A stretch of 64,000 nucleotides of DNA from Oreohelix idahoensis (GCA_024509875.1 JAMPIV010000581.1:1240501-1304500); one strand, 5' to 3'; shown: positions 1 through 12,600, counted from the stretch's first letter. Notes: a model not told the origin generated them from the sequence alone. Translations and numbers: made by a program.

Positions 1-970
1 CCGGGTAAACCTAATTACGAGTCTGTTGTAAATTAGATCTTTATAGCCTGAATGGCGAAGACTCAGTCATATTGTAGACCGTGGGTCAGTAGTTTGGGCT
101 AACTCAGTAATAGAAGGTTGTAAGTAAGAGGTAGGAAGCGCTAGAAACTCTAAATTCCCTAGGAAACAGTATAGTGTATCGTAGTTAGGTAATAGCAAAT
201 TATCATGCCGTGCGTCAAATTACTTCGACAAGTCGGTGTATCAGCCTGTGGCTAAGCGTCCATATAGTCATAAGAGACATCCACAAAAAAGCCAAGTCCA
301 CGAGTTTAGATGCTTATTATGCAACGGAGTTACTCACCTGCAGTCTGATCGCCGGAATCGAAACTTCGAACGTGCGATTACTACTGTTGTCATGGATACT
401 CTCAACGACGAGAGTTGTGATGGGTAGTCTATCACCCTTTGATAAAAACAGGAAATCATTTTGATCTGTGAATACCCGCTTCCGTGTTTATCGGCAGTAC
501 ACGCAGATAGTAATTAGTTATACATGTAGATTTCAGCGGACTCAAGGTTGGGTCATTTAAGCTGTATGACAGTGAATGTTCGTGAATTATGCATTAATGA
601 GTGTTTTGTTGGGTCAAACTGGGTGTAGCTTTTGGTGTAAGTTTTACCCTCTCGCGTTCACAGGTACTGATACATATTTCTCTTTTGATCGAGTTAAAGT
701 TTGCGCTCTGCAGGTTATGGTCGTGAATCTGATTATTTTTAGTGTTTGTGGAATTAAGTAGTGCAGTGACGAAGACATCCACTTTTGAAGAAATAAACAT
801 GGGGCTGTTGCTAAACACAATAGAGTAGAAAATAGTTAATAACATGATAATAACATGTTAATAACATCCAGAAATAATTACGCCAAATCTTTTCATGTAA
901 ATGAATCTATTTCGAGCGTTGGATGCGATTAACGAACTATCATTCTCCTCTGGCTACATTGCAACCTATG
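1..970. other. unassigned AT-rich sequence
   Basis: No convincing gene is seen. Short open frames at 210-464 and 576-761 lack recognisable motifs and look accidental. The stretch ends at the left target duplication GTTAC (971-975) of the family A solo LTR. It may belong to an older repeat, but nothing else in the window matches it clearly. Confidence 0.5.
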
Positions 971-2751
971 GTTACTGTCACAGAATGACCTCAAAACTGT
1001 TCATTTCTTGTGCCATCCCGTAATTCATTTCGTGCGATTAACGTTCTGTTTTCCTAACTTGGATAATATTTGGTGTGTTCGAGTCCTTGTTTACACTTCT
1101 TCCTGTAATAATTCGTCATGTCAGTTTAGCTGATCCTCCCTGCTGAGGGAGTAGACAGGTGACGCAATATTTACCGACAGTCATGTTGGTAAAATTCTCG
1201 TGTACCTAACATAGGCGAGCTGTATTTACATGAAGTTCGCCTAGCAAGTTTATTTAGCGCTGATATGGCTATTGCGATTTCCTAATTTCTCTCGTGGAGA
1301 GAACACAACTCCGCTGGTCACACGACAAATGTTTACAGGGCAGTAAATTATCCACTTGGAGACATGTAGTAGACACGCACCTGAAAGACGGACTGTTGTA
1401 ATATCTTCCGGGAAGAAGTGATCAGTAAAAATTTAGGAAAGTTGTGAGTTGTAAATGTTATAATCCTAGACGGAAAATCACACTACCTAATATGCAGAGG
1501 GGAGAAATTTGAATTACACAAATGTATGAGTCACACAGAAAATTCCGAGTTATCAAAACACTCATGATTGAATACAACTGGCTGGGAAATTCTAAATGTT
1601 ATAAACAAAACTTATATTTGGAGCCTGGTCACACAGTAGCAACTACGTGCGTGAGACGAACGTTGCAATATAATCTGACACTTTTGCAGGTTTAGAATAT
1701 TGGGAAATTAACCTCGTAAAGAAGACAGCAAGCTAGCCAGAGTGGGAGCCTAGTGTAAAGTAATACAGCAGACCACGTGTAAAAGACAGCTTAAACAAGT
1801 TGTCTTAACTACTTATATGAGCCAGGAGTCAGTATATTTAAAGAGATTTTAGGATGAGTTGTAAATTTTTTTTTAATTCTATATTTTGCATTTATTAACA
1901 TTTAAAAAATGCTAATTGATGTCCAAGTCATCTGAGGCTGGGAACCTCAGCATATAGAATAATGATTTCATGAACAACAACTTTCAAGAGCTGGTGCCTG
2001 CTTTATGCGGGATTCTCACAGAGAACCAAAAGCAGAGGTAGTCCCGAGATCCATATGGAACAGGGAGTAGAGGTTGATAGAACTGATGTACATATGTATT
2101 ATATTATTCACCTTTTCAACCAATGCAAATGTAAAGATTTTCAAGATTAATGTAATGAACATTTTCCGCTCAATGGCTTACTAAGTCGTTCCCCTTTTAC
2201 CGTGAGGTGTAGAGGTAAATGACATTAATATTAATGCTCAGAGAGGGTAACGTTCTGAGGTAGATGGGATGGTGGAATGAAAAGGGGGGCACATGATTGT
2301 GTGTCAGGAATCAAAATACTCAGGAAGGTATTTGTTTCTTATCGAAATAATACTAGTCGGTAGTACCAATTGAGAGTACTATCTCTGCAACAAAGTGTGT
2401 TGTATAAGTGGCGTGCTGTCAACGCTAGACAAGATCATCAGACAGGTCTAGAAGACGCTGGACCAGCTTCGTGATTACTCCCTGATTTGTTTTGGAACGT
2501 GTCACAATTTGCAGACGACCGGTGACTAGAGTGAACAAGTCCAAAACCTGCAAAGAACCAAACATCGACTGGAGCAGAAACCAACAAACTTAGTCGCAGC
2601 TAAGTACAAACTTAAAAGCTGCAAATTGAACTTTCAGAAAATTCCGTCAATATCCATAACATCATCACGTGATGATTACTTTTTGTTTTAAAGAATTATT
2701 CAGTTTACACTGTTAAATATAATTGATTATTAAATTTGTTATTTGTATATA

Positions 2752-4288
2752 TACTGAAGCACATTAAAAACGCACCACTATTATATATACTGATGCCGAG
2801 AAGCTGGAAAAAAAGTGTGGGAATGGATTTTCTCCGTGTTTGTCATGAGGTAGAGAGCGAATGGCTGCTAGAATGGAAAGTGCATGATTCAACCCATGGG
2901 TTTGTGTACAGACTATATGAAAACAATGAAAGTTACACGTGCAACACGATTGCCAACGGCTATGACCCTGAAAATGTGTACGCGTTGTGGCAGTATACTC
3001 GGTATAAAAAGGCCGTTGAGACAAAGCACCTAGTACATGTGCTTGAAATGCCACGACTATCTGAAAACGACAGCCAACGAGCCATTGGTATGTTGGTGAC
3101 CGGAATGAGCTCGCGGGCCATTGCCAGAAGGATGAATTGCCACCACAGCACTATTTTACGTCTCACTGAACGTTACGGAATCACTGGCAGTGCCCGGGAT
3201 AGACTTCGGAGTGGCCAACCACGAGTTACTACCCCTGCGCAAGATCGTCATATTGTGCTGAGTCACCTAAGGAATCGTTCTCTCCCAGCAAGTCAAACAG
3301 CAAGAGCAATTGTGGGTAGACGTGGGCAAGTCTCTCGAATGACAGTCATACAACGACTCAGAGATACAGGCCTTACTGCATGACGACCTTATGTTGGGCC
3401 AAACTTGACTCACAGACATCGTCAGAAGCGCCTGCAATGGGCAGAGCAACATGTCAGATGGACTAGACTGCAGTAGAATGCTGTCCTATTCACAGACGAG
3501 AGCAGATTCAACATATCCTTTGCTGATGGACGTATGCAGATTTGGCGACGATGTGGACAGCGCTTTGCAGATTGCTGTGTTCGTCAGCACAACCGATTTG
3601 GAGGTGGCAGTATTCACATTTCGGGAGGATTCAGTTTTCACCATCGCTTGCCTCTTCACGCTTTCCGTGGAAATGTTAATGCTGTGACATATCGAGATGA
3701 GGTTCTGGATGCATTGGTTGCTCCTGCGTTCACACATTATCCAGACTTGCAGCTTCTCCAGCAGGATAACGCACGTGCGCCCACCGCATGCATTACGCAG
3801 CAATATCTACAGCAGCAGAACATTGTGACGATTGATTGGCCTGCCCTATCACCAGACATGTCCCCTATAGAACATCTGTGGGACGAGTTTGGACGCAGAG
3901 TCTTCAGGCAAGGTTCTCCAGCTAATCTGCAACAGCTCGAAGCTGCTCTTACACGTGAATGGGACTTAATTCCCCGGACTTTCCTTCAGAGACTTGTGCA
4001 TTCCATGCGGAGCCGCTGCCAAGCTTGTTTGCAAGCACACGGTGGACATACCAGATACTGAGGATAGTGTGAATGAATTTTTTTATTGGTTGCATTTTTC
4101 GTTTTCTCCATTGCCTGCACAGAATGCAATGAATTTCATAAAAATCAAATTTACAAATTAATGACCAGCATGGATTCATGGGAAAATGAATAAAGATTCC
4201 AAATATGTAAATTTGTAAACACTTATATTTACATTTCACACTCTGTTCCTGGATTATACAGGTGGTGCGTTTTTAATGTGCTTCAGTA
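2752..4288 (+). mobile_element. Tc1/mariner DNA transposon, complete ends
   Basis: The ends are inverted repeats of about 27 bp: TACTGAAGCACATTAAAAAC on the left, and its reverse complement at 4261-4288 on the right. TA dinucleotides flank both sides (2750-2751 and 4289-4290), the expected Tc1/mariner target duplication. The 1537-bp element carries one transposase gene with two stop codons. It is inserted in a family A LTR whose two halves resume on either side. Confidence 0.93.
3048..4061 (+). pseudogene. Tc1-like transposase (DD34E), two nonsense codons
   Basis: This is a cut-and-paste transposase gene, 338 codons in one uninterrupted frame from ATG 3048, about the usual Tc1 length. Residues 1-105 carry two helix-turn-helix segments (RAIGMLVTGMSSRAIARRMN, then HSTILRLTERYGI). 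The catalytic residues are visible: D in FTDESRFN (3495), D in QQDNARA, and E in SPIEHLWDE exactly 34 residues later, giving DD34E. Two in-frame stops break it, TGA at 3381 and TAG at 3474, each explainable by a single transition; there is no frameshift. The frame is open upstream to 2736, but the family start is at the MPRLSEN methionine. The copy is therefore recently inactivated and could still be mobilised in trans. Confidence 0.92.
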
Positions 4289-4646
4289 TAAATACACATT
4301 TATAGTTGATTTAATCCGTTTGAGTGTACTGCACCCGTATGTCTCAGTCACCATAAATACACTTAAAACAGAGCTATTAAATTAAGATTTCAATTAATTA
4401 AATCAGTTGTCGGGTAGATAATAAGTTAACTCTGCTAAGAGACATTCAGCATTGTTCTTGATTTCTGAATATCTAGTGAACACTCCATCAAGGTATAAGC
4501 ATTATCATCCTTCTATTCGCATCTCTGCCAAGAGTAATCTTGTGCGAAAGTAGATACCTTTGAAGAGCCACATTAGAGTACTCTAGGTTTTGGCATTAGT
4601 TGGACCATCACTGCAGAGCAAAGGGGAGGCAACCCATGACAGTTAC

Positions 4647-5139
4647 TCTATTGAATAGTTTATCCGTTACTATCCCGGTCTCGTTTATATCTGTATTTGA
4701 TTTTATTGCACAGGAATATGCTTCATAAACGTTTCGGGAATGTAGAGAGTATGAATTATTTCGAAGCAGGCGAAATCAGCAAGGTTCTGGTTTGAACTTA
4801 ATGTTATTCTTACTAGACGTTTTGCTAATAACATACCAGTGCACCAAGTACAAGTGACTATTTATTTGTGGGTACCGCTCATGGATTCTTCGATTGCCAG
4901 TCATATGGATGTTGGGAGAAAACGCCAACAGGTGCTATCTCAGCTTTACCGGCAGGGTTAAAAGATAGACATCAATTTATGCTGTAAATCTTGCAAGACT
5001 TTTCATGCAATGAGTCCAAATGGTAGAAGCTATAATTACCGTGGACATATCGAGCAGACCTTCTCTAACGATAGCTAGTAACATTGTTGAGCTATTTTCT
5101 TACATGCCTAAGAGAGGAAATTTGCTAGTTTTAAAAATG
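4647..5139. other. unassigned sequence
   Basis: This lies between the right target duplication of solo LTR A1 and a SINE-like fragment. No open frame, tandem repeat or RNA gene is recognised. Confidence 0.5.
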
Positions 5140-5312
5140 TCAGTTTTATGTTGCGCTGGTCTCTCATGGCAAAGGTGCTGAGTTTGATTCACGGTATCGA
5201 CACGCCTCAGTCTACCAACTGTAAATGGGTACCTGCCTTTGCATTGAGTTAGGGAAAGAAAAGGCAGCGGCGAAGGGAACTCGTCGCCCGACCTCTCAGT
5301 GCTAGAGTATCT
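5140..5312 (+). repeat. degenerate tRNA-derived SINE-like fragment
   Basis: It contains a box B-like stretch (GTTTGATTC, about 5182) preceded by a GCGCTGG...CATGGC stretch that could be a worn box A. A body follows that reads CAGTCTACCAACTGTAAAT and GGGTACCTGCC, then GGGAAAGAAAAGGC. I recall this type of body from tRNA-derived SINEs in invertebrates; that is recollection, not a search. No target duplication or A-rich tail was found, so the ends are approximate. Confidence 0.5.
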
Positions 5313-5389
5313 AACACTTCACTCTCTAGGGCAGTGTATGATATGGGACTACCTTAACTTGTTAGACATATGTACTAGTTTACCGGAGA

Positions 5390-6462
5390 CATTTTTGTCT
5401 GAGAACCATGATTACAGAGGCTGCTATATCGACGATGGTATTGGTGTCACAGACATGTCTGAAGTTAACCTCCGTAGATTCATTGACTATGTTGGCAATT
5501 TCTATCCTGCCATCAAATTCACTTCTCAGATTTTTACCACTTCAGTTAACTTCCTTGACCTTACTGTCAATACCTCTGTCTTTTATAAACCTACTGATGC
5601 TCATGGTTTCCTTCTTTACACCTCTTCTCATCCTCTCAGCTGTAAAAATTCCATTCCTTACTCTCAACTTCTACGCTTACGTCGGATATGTCACGATGAT
5701 TATTTCCGTGAACGAGCTCAAGAAATGCTCGAGTTTTTCCGCCGACGTCACTATCCTGAAAGAGTCTTATCTGATGCCCTTAATCGCATTAGTCCCGTTT
5801 CTCGTCAGGTTGCACTTACTGCTAATCCTACTACTACATCTGAAAGACTCAAACTTGTCTTAACTTTCCACCCTCACTGTTTGGCGGTGAAAAAAATTAT
5901 GTTCCGTCATCCGCCTATTCTCCACTCCGATCCTGATACCAGAGAGTTGTTTCGTGATACCCCTTTGTTGGCATATCGTAAGGATAAGATTTTTAGAGAT
6001 ATTCTTGTGCACAGTCCCTTGAGACAAACTAGTCCTTCTCACATTGGTACTAAACCGTGCCAACGCCGCATATGTAAGACCTGTCCTTTTGTACTCCATA
6101 CGCAGTCAGTCTCCTTTCTGAAAGGTAAATGTGCCATTGGGGAGTCTTTCACGTGCGAATCCAGAAACCTGATTTATGCTATCATCTGCAAGAGGTGTGA
6201 CATGACCTATATTGGTGAAACTGGCAGACGATTGGCAGACAGGTTTCGGGAGCACTTGAATTACATCCTTCATGGCAAAAATTTACCGGTGGCCATTCAC
6301 TTCAACAGTCCTGACCATTCAGGTAACTCTGACATTCATGTCACTACCCTCCGTTCATGTGTCGGCGACGACCGAACTCGCTTCTCGTTGGAGAATCGTC
6401 TCATTTTTCAAATAGGCGTTTTAGCTCCTGCTGGAATTAATGTCCAGAATCATTTTTCATAA
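5390..6462 (+). pseudogene. Penelope-like element, RT C-terminus plus GIY-YIG endonuclease
   Basis: The open frame runs from 5299, but similarity to the family begins near 5390. First comes the RT catalytic motif YIDD (about 5428) followed by the fingers/palm end (IDYVGNFYPAIKF, VNFLDLTVN). A connector with many HYP-type basic residues follows. Next is a zinc-binding stretch, CQRRICKTCPFV (about 6058-6093). Last is a GIY-YIG nuclease domain (LIYAIICKRC, DMTYIGETGRRL, ADRFREHL). This order is that of canonical endonuclease-bearing Penelope-like elements. About two thirds of the RT is missing at the 5' end, the usual truncation in this class. The remaining frame has no stop until 6462. In the host, such proteins act in nuclear target-primed reverse transcription. 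Confidence 0.9.
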
Positions 6463-6814
6463 TTCTGGTGGCTTCTGTCGTTATTTTCCAATCTATCCTT
6501 GTTTTTGCTTTGGTTCGTTTCGTTTCCTCAATAATCTGTTCTTAGCCGTCACTAGCTCCTACGTCACTTCCGCATGACGCATTATTTGTTCAGCCATTTT
6601 GAATGTTTCTTTCTTGGATCCAGCTAAGTGACTTTTTACTCATTTTAATAGTGTTGTTCATTTCTGTCTTCGTTTCGTTGATTATTTACTTTTTTGTTTC
6701 GACATGTCTTTCTGGTTTCACGATTTTCTTGCATTATTTCTGTTATCGTTTCGCTCATCACCGTGGTTTCATCTGCTTGTATCGCTCATTTGACGTTTTC
6801 CTCATCATCATAGA
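6463..6814 (+). other. probable 3' untranslated part of the Penelope-like element
   Basis: T-rich noncoding sequence follows directly on the GIY-YIG stop codon and is cut at 6815 by the LTR of E1. It may resume at 14363, where a hammerhead-like motif lies about 590 bp further on. The 103-codon open frame at 6603 has no family resemblance. Confidence 0.45.
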
Positions 6815-8248
6815 TGTAGCGAGATTTGGTAAACACTTGCTTGGTTGTAGCGCGACACGCCCACGCGACACCCACACACACCAGCGCAAGGTCAGCGCTG
6901 CGGTCTTTCTTTGAAGTTGGTAGACAGCGGAAATGTGACTTACGGTTAAAAGCCATACAGTATTACTGAAGAATGAGGAAATAGCTATATAGGAATGTAT
7001 GGCCGACTTTAAAAGTTTGCATTTACTGGACATTAAATTATTCACTACAGGAGAACGCATGGTTGGAATAATATTAAATAAATATAACTCAACAAAGGAG
7101 ATAGGCTAGGAATTATATCCAAAAGGATATTATTCAAATATAAATAGTTTTAAAGATAATTAATATTTTTCACCTTCATCACATCGGCTAAAAGTTAGCT
7201 AATAATCTTTAAAAATTTATTACACTAACAAGCCTCAACGGAATTGTATAAAACTTATATGTAATGAAAGCCCCATATGGGGAAAAGGAAATGATATATA
7301 GGAAGGAAGGAAGGAGATAGGTGTGTGAGTGACAGAAGAGAAAAACGAGTACAGGAAAAGCACAGATTGTTTCAAATAGCTTCAAAACAGGAGATGAAAC
7401 TAAAATCTTTTGGGGAATTTGGGAGCTGCTTTCTCGTACGCGCGAGAGACTGAAATATAAGGACAGAGCGGCGCATTGTAAATCACACACCAAATCCAGA
7501 AGCCAGAGTGAGAAACTGGAGGACAGCCTCTGCAAGAAAAGTTCTATTTTCACGCTGCATGCAGGGCAGATTAAGTTAAGCCAATACAGTCTCACCGTGA
7601 GCTTATTAATCCTAAGAGGGTATGTAAGTTTATTAAAAATATATGTATTACTAATATCATTTTATTTCAGATTTTATTTCTGATTGATTGTAGCAGATAT
7701 AATAAAAAAGGGAATGACGCTAACCAGAGATAACCTTCACCGGCATTGTCAGGAAGCATAACCATTAATTGGTTAGCCAAATATATTATGGCTAATTCTT
7801 GCCTGGAAGCTTACGACATACCAGCAAGTACATAAGTGACTTGACATCCATAAGTGGAAGGCAAAGGTTATATCGTACCCATGTATCATAACATGTGATT
7901 TATTCATGTATATTGTTAATTCTGCACCTTATACATTATCTTATCATGCTATCTCTGTAATATACTACCATGATTCATTCATTTACATACAAACACTGAA
8001 GACATGGTCGCATCATGAACAGCAGAGGGTGGTGAGATTGTTAGAACAATGGCCACCTATTACTTCTTGTTCCAGGTTTTTATGATCAATGTTTATGATC
8101 ATTCCTGATCGAGAAACTAAAGACTTGAAGAAGTTGATCCAGCTCACTGAAGCCTAGAGGTCAACCAAACTTCAACACCTTAGTCCCCCGTAGTTATAGG
8201 GCGGGCTGAAGGAAAGTCTTTCCGTACTCCAGTGTGTCGGAGGAACCT
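6815..8248 (+). repeat. E1 5' LTR
   Basis: It starts TGTAGCGAG and ends GGAGGAACCT, the points where identity with 12930-14362 begins and ends. AT-rich stretches that could hold a TATA box and a polyadenylation signal are present, but none could be assigned confidently. The 128-codon minus-strand frame at 7209-7595 is inside the LTR, is duplicated in the 3' LTR, and shows no coding motif. Confidence 0.93.
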
Positions 8249-8465
8249 TTGAGCCACAAATAGTTTGTAAAAATAAAATTTTTTTTTGGAAAAAATTCTA
8301 AAAACTTAGAAATTTGTTTGTAATAGTAGTACCATTGAGTACGAAGTAAATAGGAAACGCTCACAAGGTTTTAAGGATTTGTCTTGTTCAAAGTAATTAA
8401 TTGATTTTAATTAAGTTAGTTTGTTAGTGAAGATAAAATTATATACCCTCTGGTAAGTAAGCATC
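8249..8465 (+). other. E1 leader
   Basis: Untranslated stretch between the 5' LTR and gag. Unlike E3 it shows no TGG-starting primer binding site at its beginning, so the primer is unknown. Confidence 0.6.
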
Positions 8466-9698
8466 ATGGCTGAATTGGTGAAGTTTAGAGCTGCGATTAT
8501 GCAGGAAGGAAAAGACTTGGGTATGACAGGAGATGCTCTAATTCGATATATCACAACTGAAGTGGATAAATATTTAGATAGAGAGACCAAAAGAATGGAA
8601 GTTGAGGCTGAAGCTAAGAAATTAGAGGCAGAAAGAGAGACCAAAAGAATGGAAGTTGAGGCTGAAGCTAAGAAATTAGAGGCAGAAAGAGAGACTAAAA
8701 GAATGGAAGTTGAGACTGAAGCTAAGAAATTAGAAGCAGAGAGAGAAGCCAAAAGACTGGAAAGAGAAGAAAAGAGACTAATTTTGGAAGCTGAAGAAAG
8801 AAGGTTACAAAGAGCGCATGAGTTAAGTTTAAAGGAACTTGAACTCCAGGGAGCAGCTAGCAATCATGGTGCTAGCTCACCTCACTCTGAGAGTAGCTCC
8901 AACCATAGCGCGGCAAATGGAGCCATGAGTTTCCACCTGGATCCATTTATTGAAAAAGAGGACGCCATTGAGTCGTACCTGGATAGATATGAGAGACTGG
9001 CCTCTACCTATGGATTGGAAAAGGAAAAATGGAGCCTTAAGCTATCTCAGGGGTTGAGGGGAGTTTCATACGATGTTTATTTAAAACTCTCAAAAGAAGA
9101 CCAGGAAGATTATGAAATCTTAAAACAAGCTTTACTGGTCAGGTACGAAAAGAATTCTGAATCTTATAGAAAGAGATTCCGAACTGCTAAGCTACTTCCA
9201 GGAGAAAACTATCACCAGTTTTCTGCCAGATTGGAAACTTATCTGACAAAATGGATTAGCTTAGGAAAGTGTCAAGATATAAAAGAAATGGTCATGATGG
9301 AGCAACTGAGAGAATCCATGCCTCAAGAAATGAGAAAATTTCTTATGGAACAAGGAGCTGAGAGATTGGAAGATATTTTAACCATGGCTGAAAGATATCA
9401 AGCAGCTCAGTCAGAAGTATCAGGAAATAAGAAGAAGCAGGGTGAGAACTTCAAACCTTCACAAAACTTTACCAACTATGAACACAGGGACAATTCCAAC
9501 AAGAACAAACACAGAACTGATTATAAAGACAAAAACCCTCTAGGATCAGAAAAGAAACCTCCAAGAAAGGAAGGAAAGTGGTGTAAATCTTGCCAAATGA
9601 GTAACCACAATACTGCGGAATGCAGACGGAAAAAACCCTCCTCATCACGCTGCATGCCTTACAACAGAGAACAAGGGAAGGAAGGACCTGGCAGATAG
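8466..9698 (+). CDS. gag: E1 Gag with coiled coil and CCHC zinc knuckle
   Basis: Structural polyprotein of 410 codons that would package the element RNA in cytoplasmic particles. The N-terminus carries a GKDLGMTGDALIRY motif shared, in varied form, with the gags of E2, E3 and E4. A strongly charged coiled coil follows (residues about 36-130), built partly from three near-identical 18-residue blocks (54 bp each, starting about 8583). A capsid-like region follows (residues about 155-300, with the motif LLVRYEKNSESYRKRF). Near the C-terminus is a zinc knuckle CKSC...H...C with CX2CX4HX4C spacing (about 9582-9625). The stop is TAG 9696. Pol is open in the +1 frame from 9544, so the two frames overlap by about 150 bases. 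Confidence 0.92.
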   Translation: MAELVKFRAAIMQEGKDLGMTGDALIRYITTEVDKYLDRETKRMEVEAEAKKLEAERETKRMEVEAEAKKLEAERETKRMEVETEAKKLEAEREAKRLEREEKRLILEAEERRLQRAHELSLKELELQGAASNHGASSPHSESSSNHSAANGAMSFHLDPFIEKEDAIESYLDRYERLASTYGLEKEKWSLKLSQGLRGVSYDVYLKLSKEDQEDYEILKQALLVRYEKNSESYRKRFRTAKLLPGENYHQFSARLETYLTKWISLGKCQDIKEMVMMEQLRESMPQEMRKFLMEQGAERLEDILTMAERYQAAQSEVSGNKKKQGENFKPSQNFTNYEHRDNSNKNKHRTDYKDKNPLGSEKKPPRKEGKWCKSCQMSNHNTAECRRKKPSSSRCMPYNREQGKEGPGR

Positions 9699-12600
9699 TC
9701 AGAATGACCTCCATCATCCCCCTGTCTGTGAGGAAGTGACCTTGAATGGCACCCAAGTACTGTGCTTATATGATACAGGCTTGGACTTTGACTCAGTAGT
9801 GTGCTCTTCTCTGGTGAGTCCGGAACAGATAACCACAGAAACAGTGGAAATCAGAGGACCAGTCAAGGGAGCAGGAACCATGACACTGCCCATAGCCCGA
9901 ATCAACATAAGATCTCGCTATGTGGAAGGAGAGATCAAAGCAGCAGTGATGGACAACCCTATCTACCCATTAATACTGGGATGTAGATATGTCTTTCTAG
10001 GAGAACCTATAAGACCCATAGTGATGGCAACAGTCCAGACCAGGGCAAGCTCTAAGAAAGAGGAGGACACTATCATCAATACTCATCCAGAAGAGATGAG
10101 AAAGGCTCAAACTGCTGACAGTACATTGAAGCCTTGCTTTGGCAAATTACCTAAAAGCCATAACCCTCCAGAGAAAGGAGACTTATATATGAAAAAAGGC
10201 CTACTATATAGAAAAGCTGGAACAGGACCAAAAGGACATGGACAGCTTGTAGTGCCAAAATCATACAGGGAGCAGGTTATGAAGCTAGGACATGCTATAC
10301 CCTTCAGTGGACATATGGGAATAGGGGCCACTGGACAACGGATAGCCTGTCACTACTTTTGGCCAGGGATCACAGAGGACATAAAGAGGTATGTGAGATC
10401 CTGTCCAGAATGCCAAAGAGTAGCTCCTAAACATAGGACTGCACCAGCAACACTGGGAGAAATGCCCATCATGGGAACGCCCTTCGAACGTGTTGCCGTG
10501 GATATTGTTGGACCCCTCAGTAGGACCAAGAAGAGAAATGCATATATCTTAACCTTGGTCGATACTTGCTCTATGTGGGGAGAGGCAGTAGCAATGTCAT
10601 CGATAGATTCGAAACATGTGGCAGAGGCACTGTTAACAATATTCACCCGATTAGGTTTCCCACATCAAATATTGACTGACAATGGTTCTCAGTTTAGGGG
10701 AAAGCTAACACAAGAAGTATTCAGGTTATTTCAAGCTAGACATTATCACTGTAGCCCGTACCACGCCCAAGGGAATGGTCAAGTAGAGCGGTTCAATGGC
10801 ACGCTCATTTCAATCCTTAGAAAGTTGGCTAGTGAGAAACCTGAAACTTGGGACACATACTTACCCTCAGCACTATTTGCCTATAGGGAAGTCCCACATA
10901 ACTCCACAGGATTGGCTCCAGCTACATTGTTGTTTGGACGACCAATCAAAGGTCCACTGGAAGCATTGTTGCGGACATGGACTGATGAAAAAGCAGAAGA
11001 AACCGTGACTTCTTCATACCAATACGTCAACGAGTTGACATCTCGATTGAAAACAAGTTGGAAACTGGCAAATGATAACTTGAGACAGGCCAGGAGGAAG
11101 CAGGCTGCTTACTACAATAAAACAGCAAAAGATAGGGAACTTGAGGTGGGAGAAAAGGTTCTGTTACTGTTGCCCAGCAGCAATAATAAATTGCAAATTG
11201 GATGGCAGGGACCCTACGTCATATTGGAAAAACTTTCCCGGACCAACTATAAGATTGACAAGAAAGGAAAGGAGAAGGTGTATCATGTCAACCTTCTTAA
11301 AAAGTATTATGACAGGGAAGCATCAGAAGTTGCCCATATCATGACCCTGGCCATTGCAACAGAAATGCAGGATGAACCAATTTCCTCCATGGAATACCCC
11401 CTATCAACTACGGAAAGCTATGCTCAGGTTAATGTGAGTGAACATTTAACTCTTGAGCAGAGGAAAAAGGTTCAGGAGGTGTTAGAAATCCATGCTGATG
11501 TACTCACAGATAAGCCGGGGTGTACTAATCTGTTAGAGTATGACATGACGATTACTGACCCTACACCAGTTTGTATGCGGACATACCCTATACCTTATGC
11601 TAAAGGACAGGCACTCAAGGATGAGATTGATTATCTCTTAAAAGAGAAAATTATTTCAAAGTCTGAATCTCCCTACAGCTCAAGTGTGGTGCTATTAAGG
11701 AAGCCTAGTGGTGAACACAGGTTATGCATTGATTATAGGAAACTAAATGCTATCACTGAATCTCAGGTAGACCCATTACCTGACACCAATCAGTTGTTTG
11801 CTACATTGAGTAAGGCTCGGTATTTTTCAAAAGTAGATCTAAGCAAGGGATACTACCAAATACCAGTGAAACCAGAAGTTAGGAAACTGTTAGCCTTTAG
11901 TACACCGGATGGACATTACGAGTTCAATGTACTCCCATTTGGTTTAAAGAATGCTCCAAGTATCTTCACCAGAATGATGAGGAAATTGTTGGAACCATTA
12001 CAAAATCCTCATATCACCAACTTCATGGATGATATTCTGATTGCTACCACTACATTCGAGGAACACGTAGTAGCACTCTCCATGTTGTTAGGTAGATTAA
12101 GAGAAACGGGATTGACAGCACGCCCAACTAAGTGTCATATTGGATGTGAGACATTGGAATTTTTAGGTCACACTATCTCTACAGGGCAAATGTCTCCGGA
12201 CCCAAAGAATGTAGAGAAAATGAGAAAAGCACCAAGACCACAAACTAAGAAGGATGTAAGATCCTTTGTGTCACTGTGCGGGTTTTATCAGAAATATATA
12301 CCCCATTTTAACTCATTGTGCGCGCCATTAACCGACTTAACCAAAAAAGGTCAGCCGGATAAAATACAATGGACTGTGGAGTGTGAACAGGCTTATACAG
12401 AGTTGAAAAATAAGCTGACAAATAAACCTATCCTTGCCCTTCCCGATCTCACACAAGAATTCGTACTAAGAACGGATGCTAGCAATGTAGGCATCGGAGC
12501 AACATTACTACAGCGGGCAGACACACCGCCACATATGCTATTACCAGTAGCTTTTGCCAGTAGAAAGTTAAATACAGCTGAGAGAAATTATTCTACCGTT

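Larger units (their letters stand above)
976..4641 (+). mobile_element. solo LTR, family A (copy A1), split by a Tc1 element
   Basis: The copy begins TGTCACAG and ends CATGACA, so it has TG...CA ends. It is flanked by the exact 5-bp repeat GTTAC at 971-975 and 4642-4646. Without the Tc1 insertion (2752-4288 plus TA) it is about 2.1 kb. Its first half resembles 38952-40080 and 36180-36640; its second half (from about 1856) resembles 36849-38408, the reverse complement of 21607-22864, and 50961-51196. There is no coding sequence and no second LTR, which fits LTR-LTR recombination that left a solo LTR. The parent coding element is not in the window. Confidence 0.85.

Noticed and set aside
5299..5390. 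N-terminal part of the frame preceding the RT motif as part of the Penelope-like protein
   Set aside because: It shows no RT similarity and overlaps the SINE-like fragment, so the element is taken to start near 5390.
7209..7595. 128-codon minus-strand frame, repeated at 13324-13710
   Set aside because: The duplication is simply the two LTRs of E1; the protein is hydrophobic, low in motif content and has no support as a gene.
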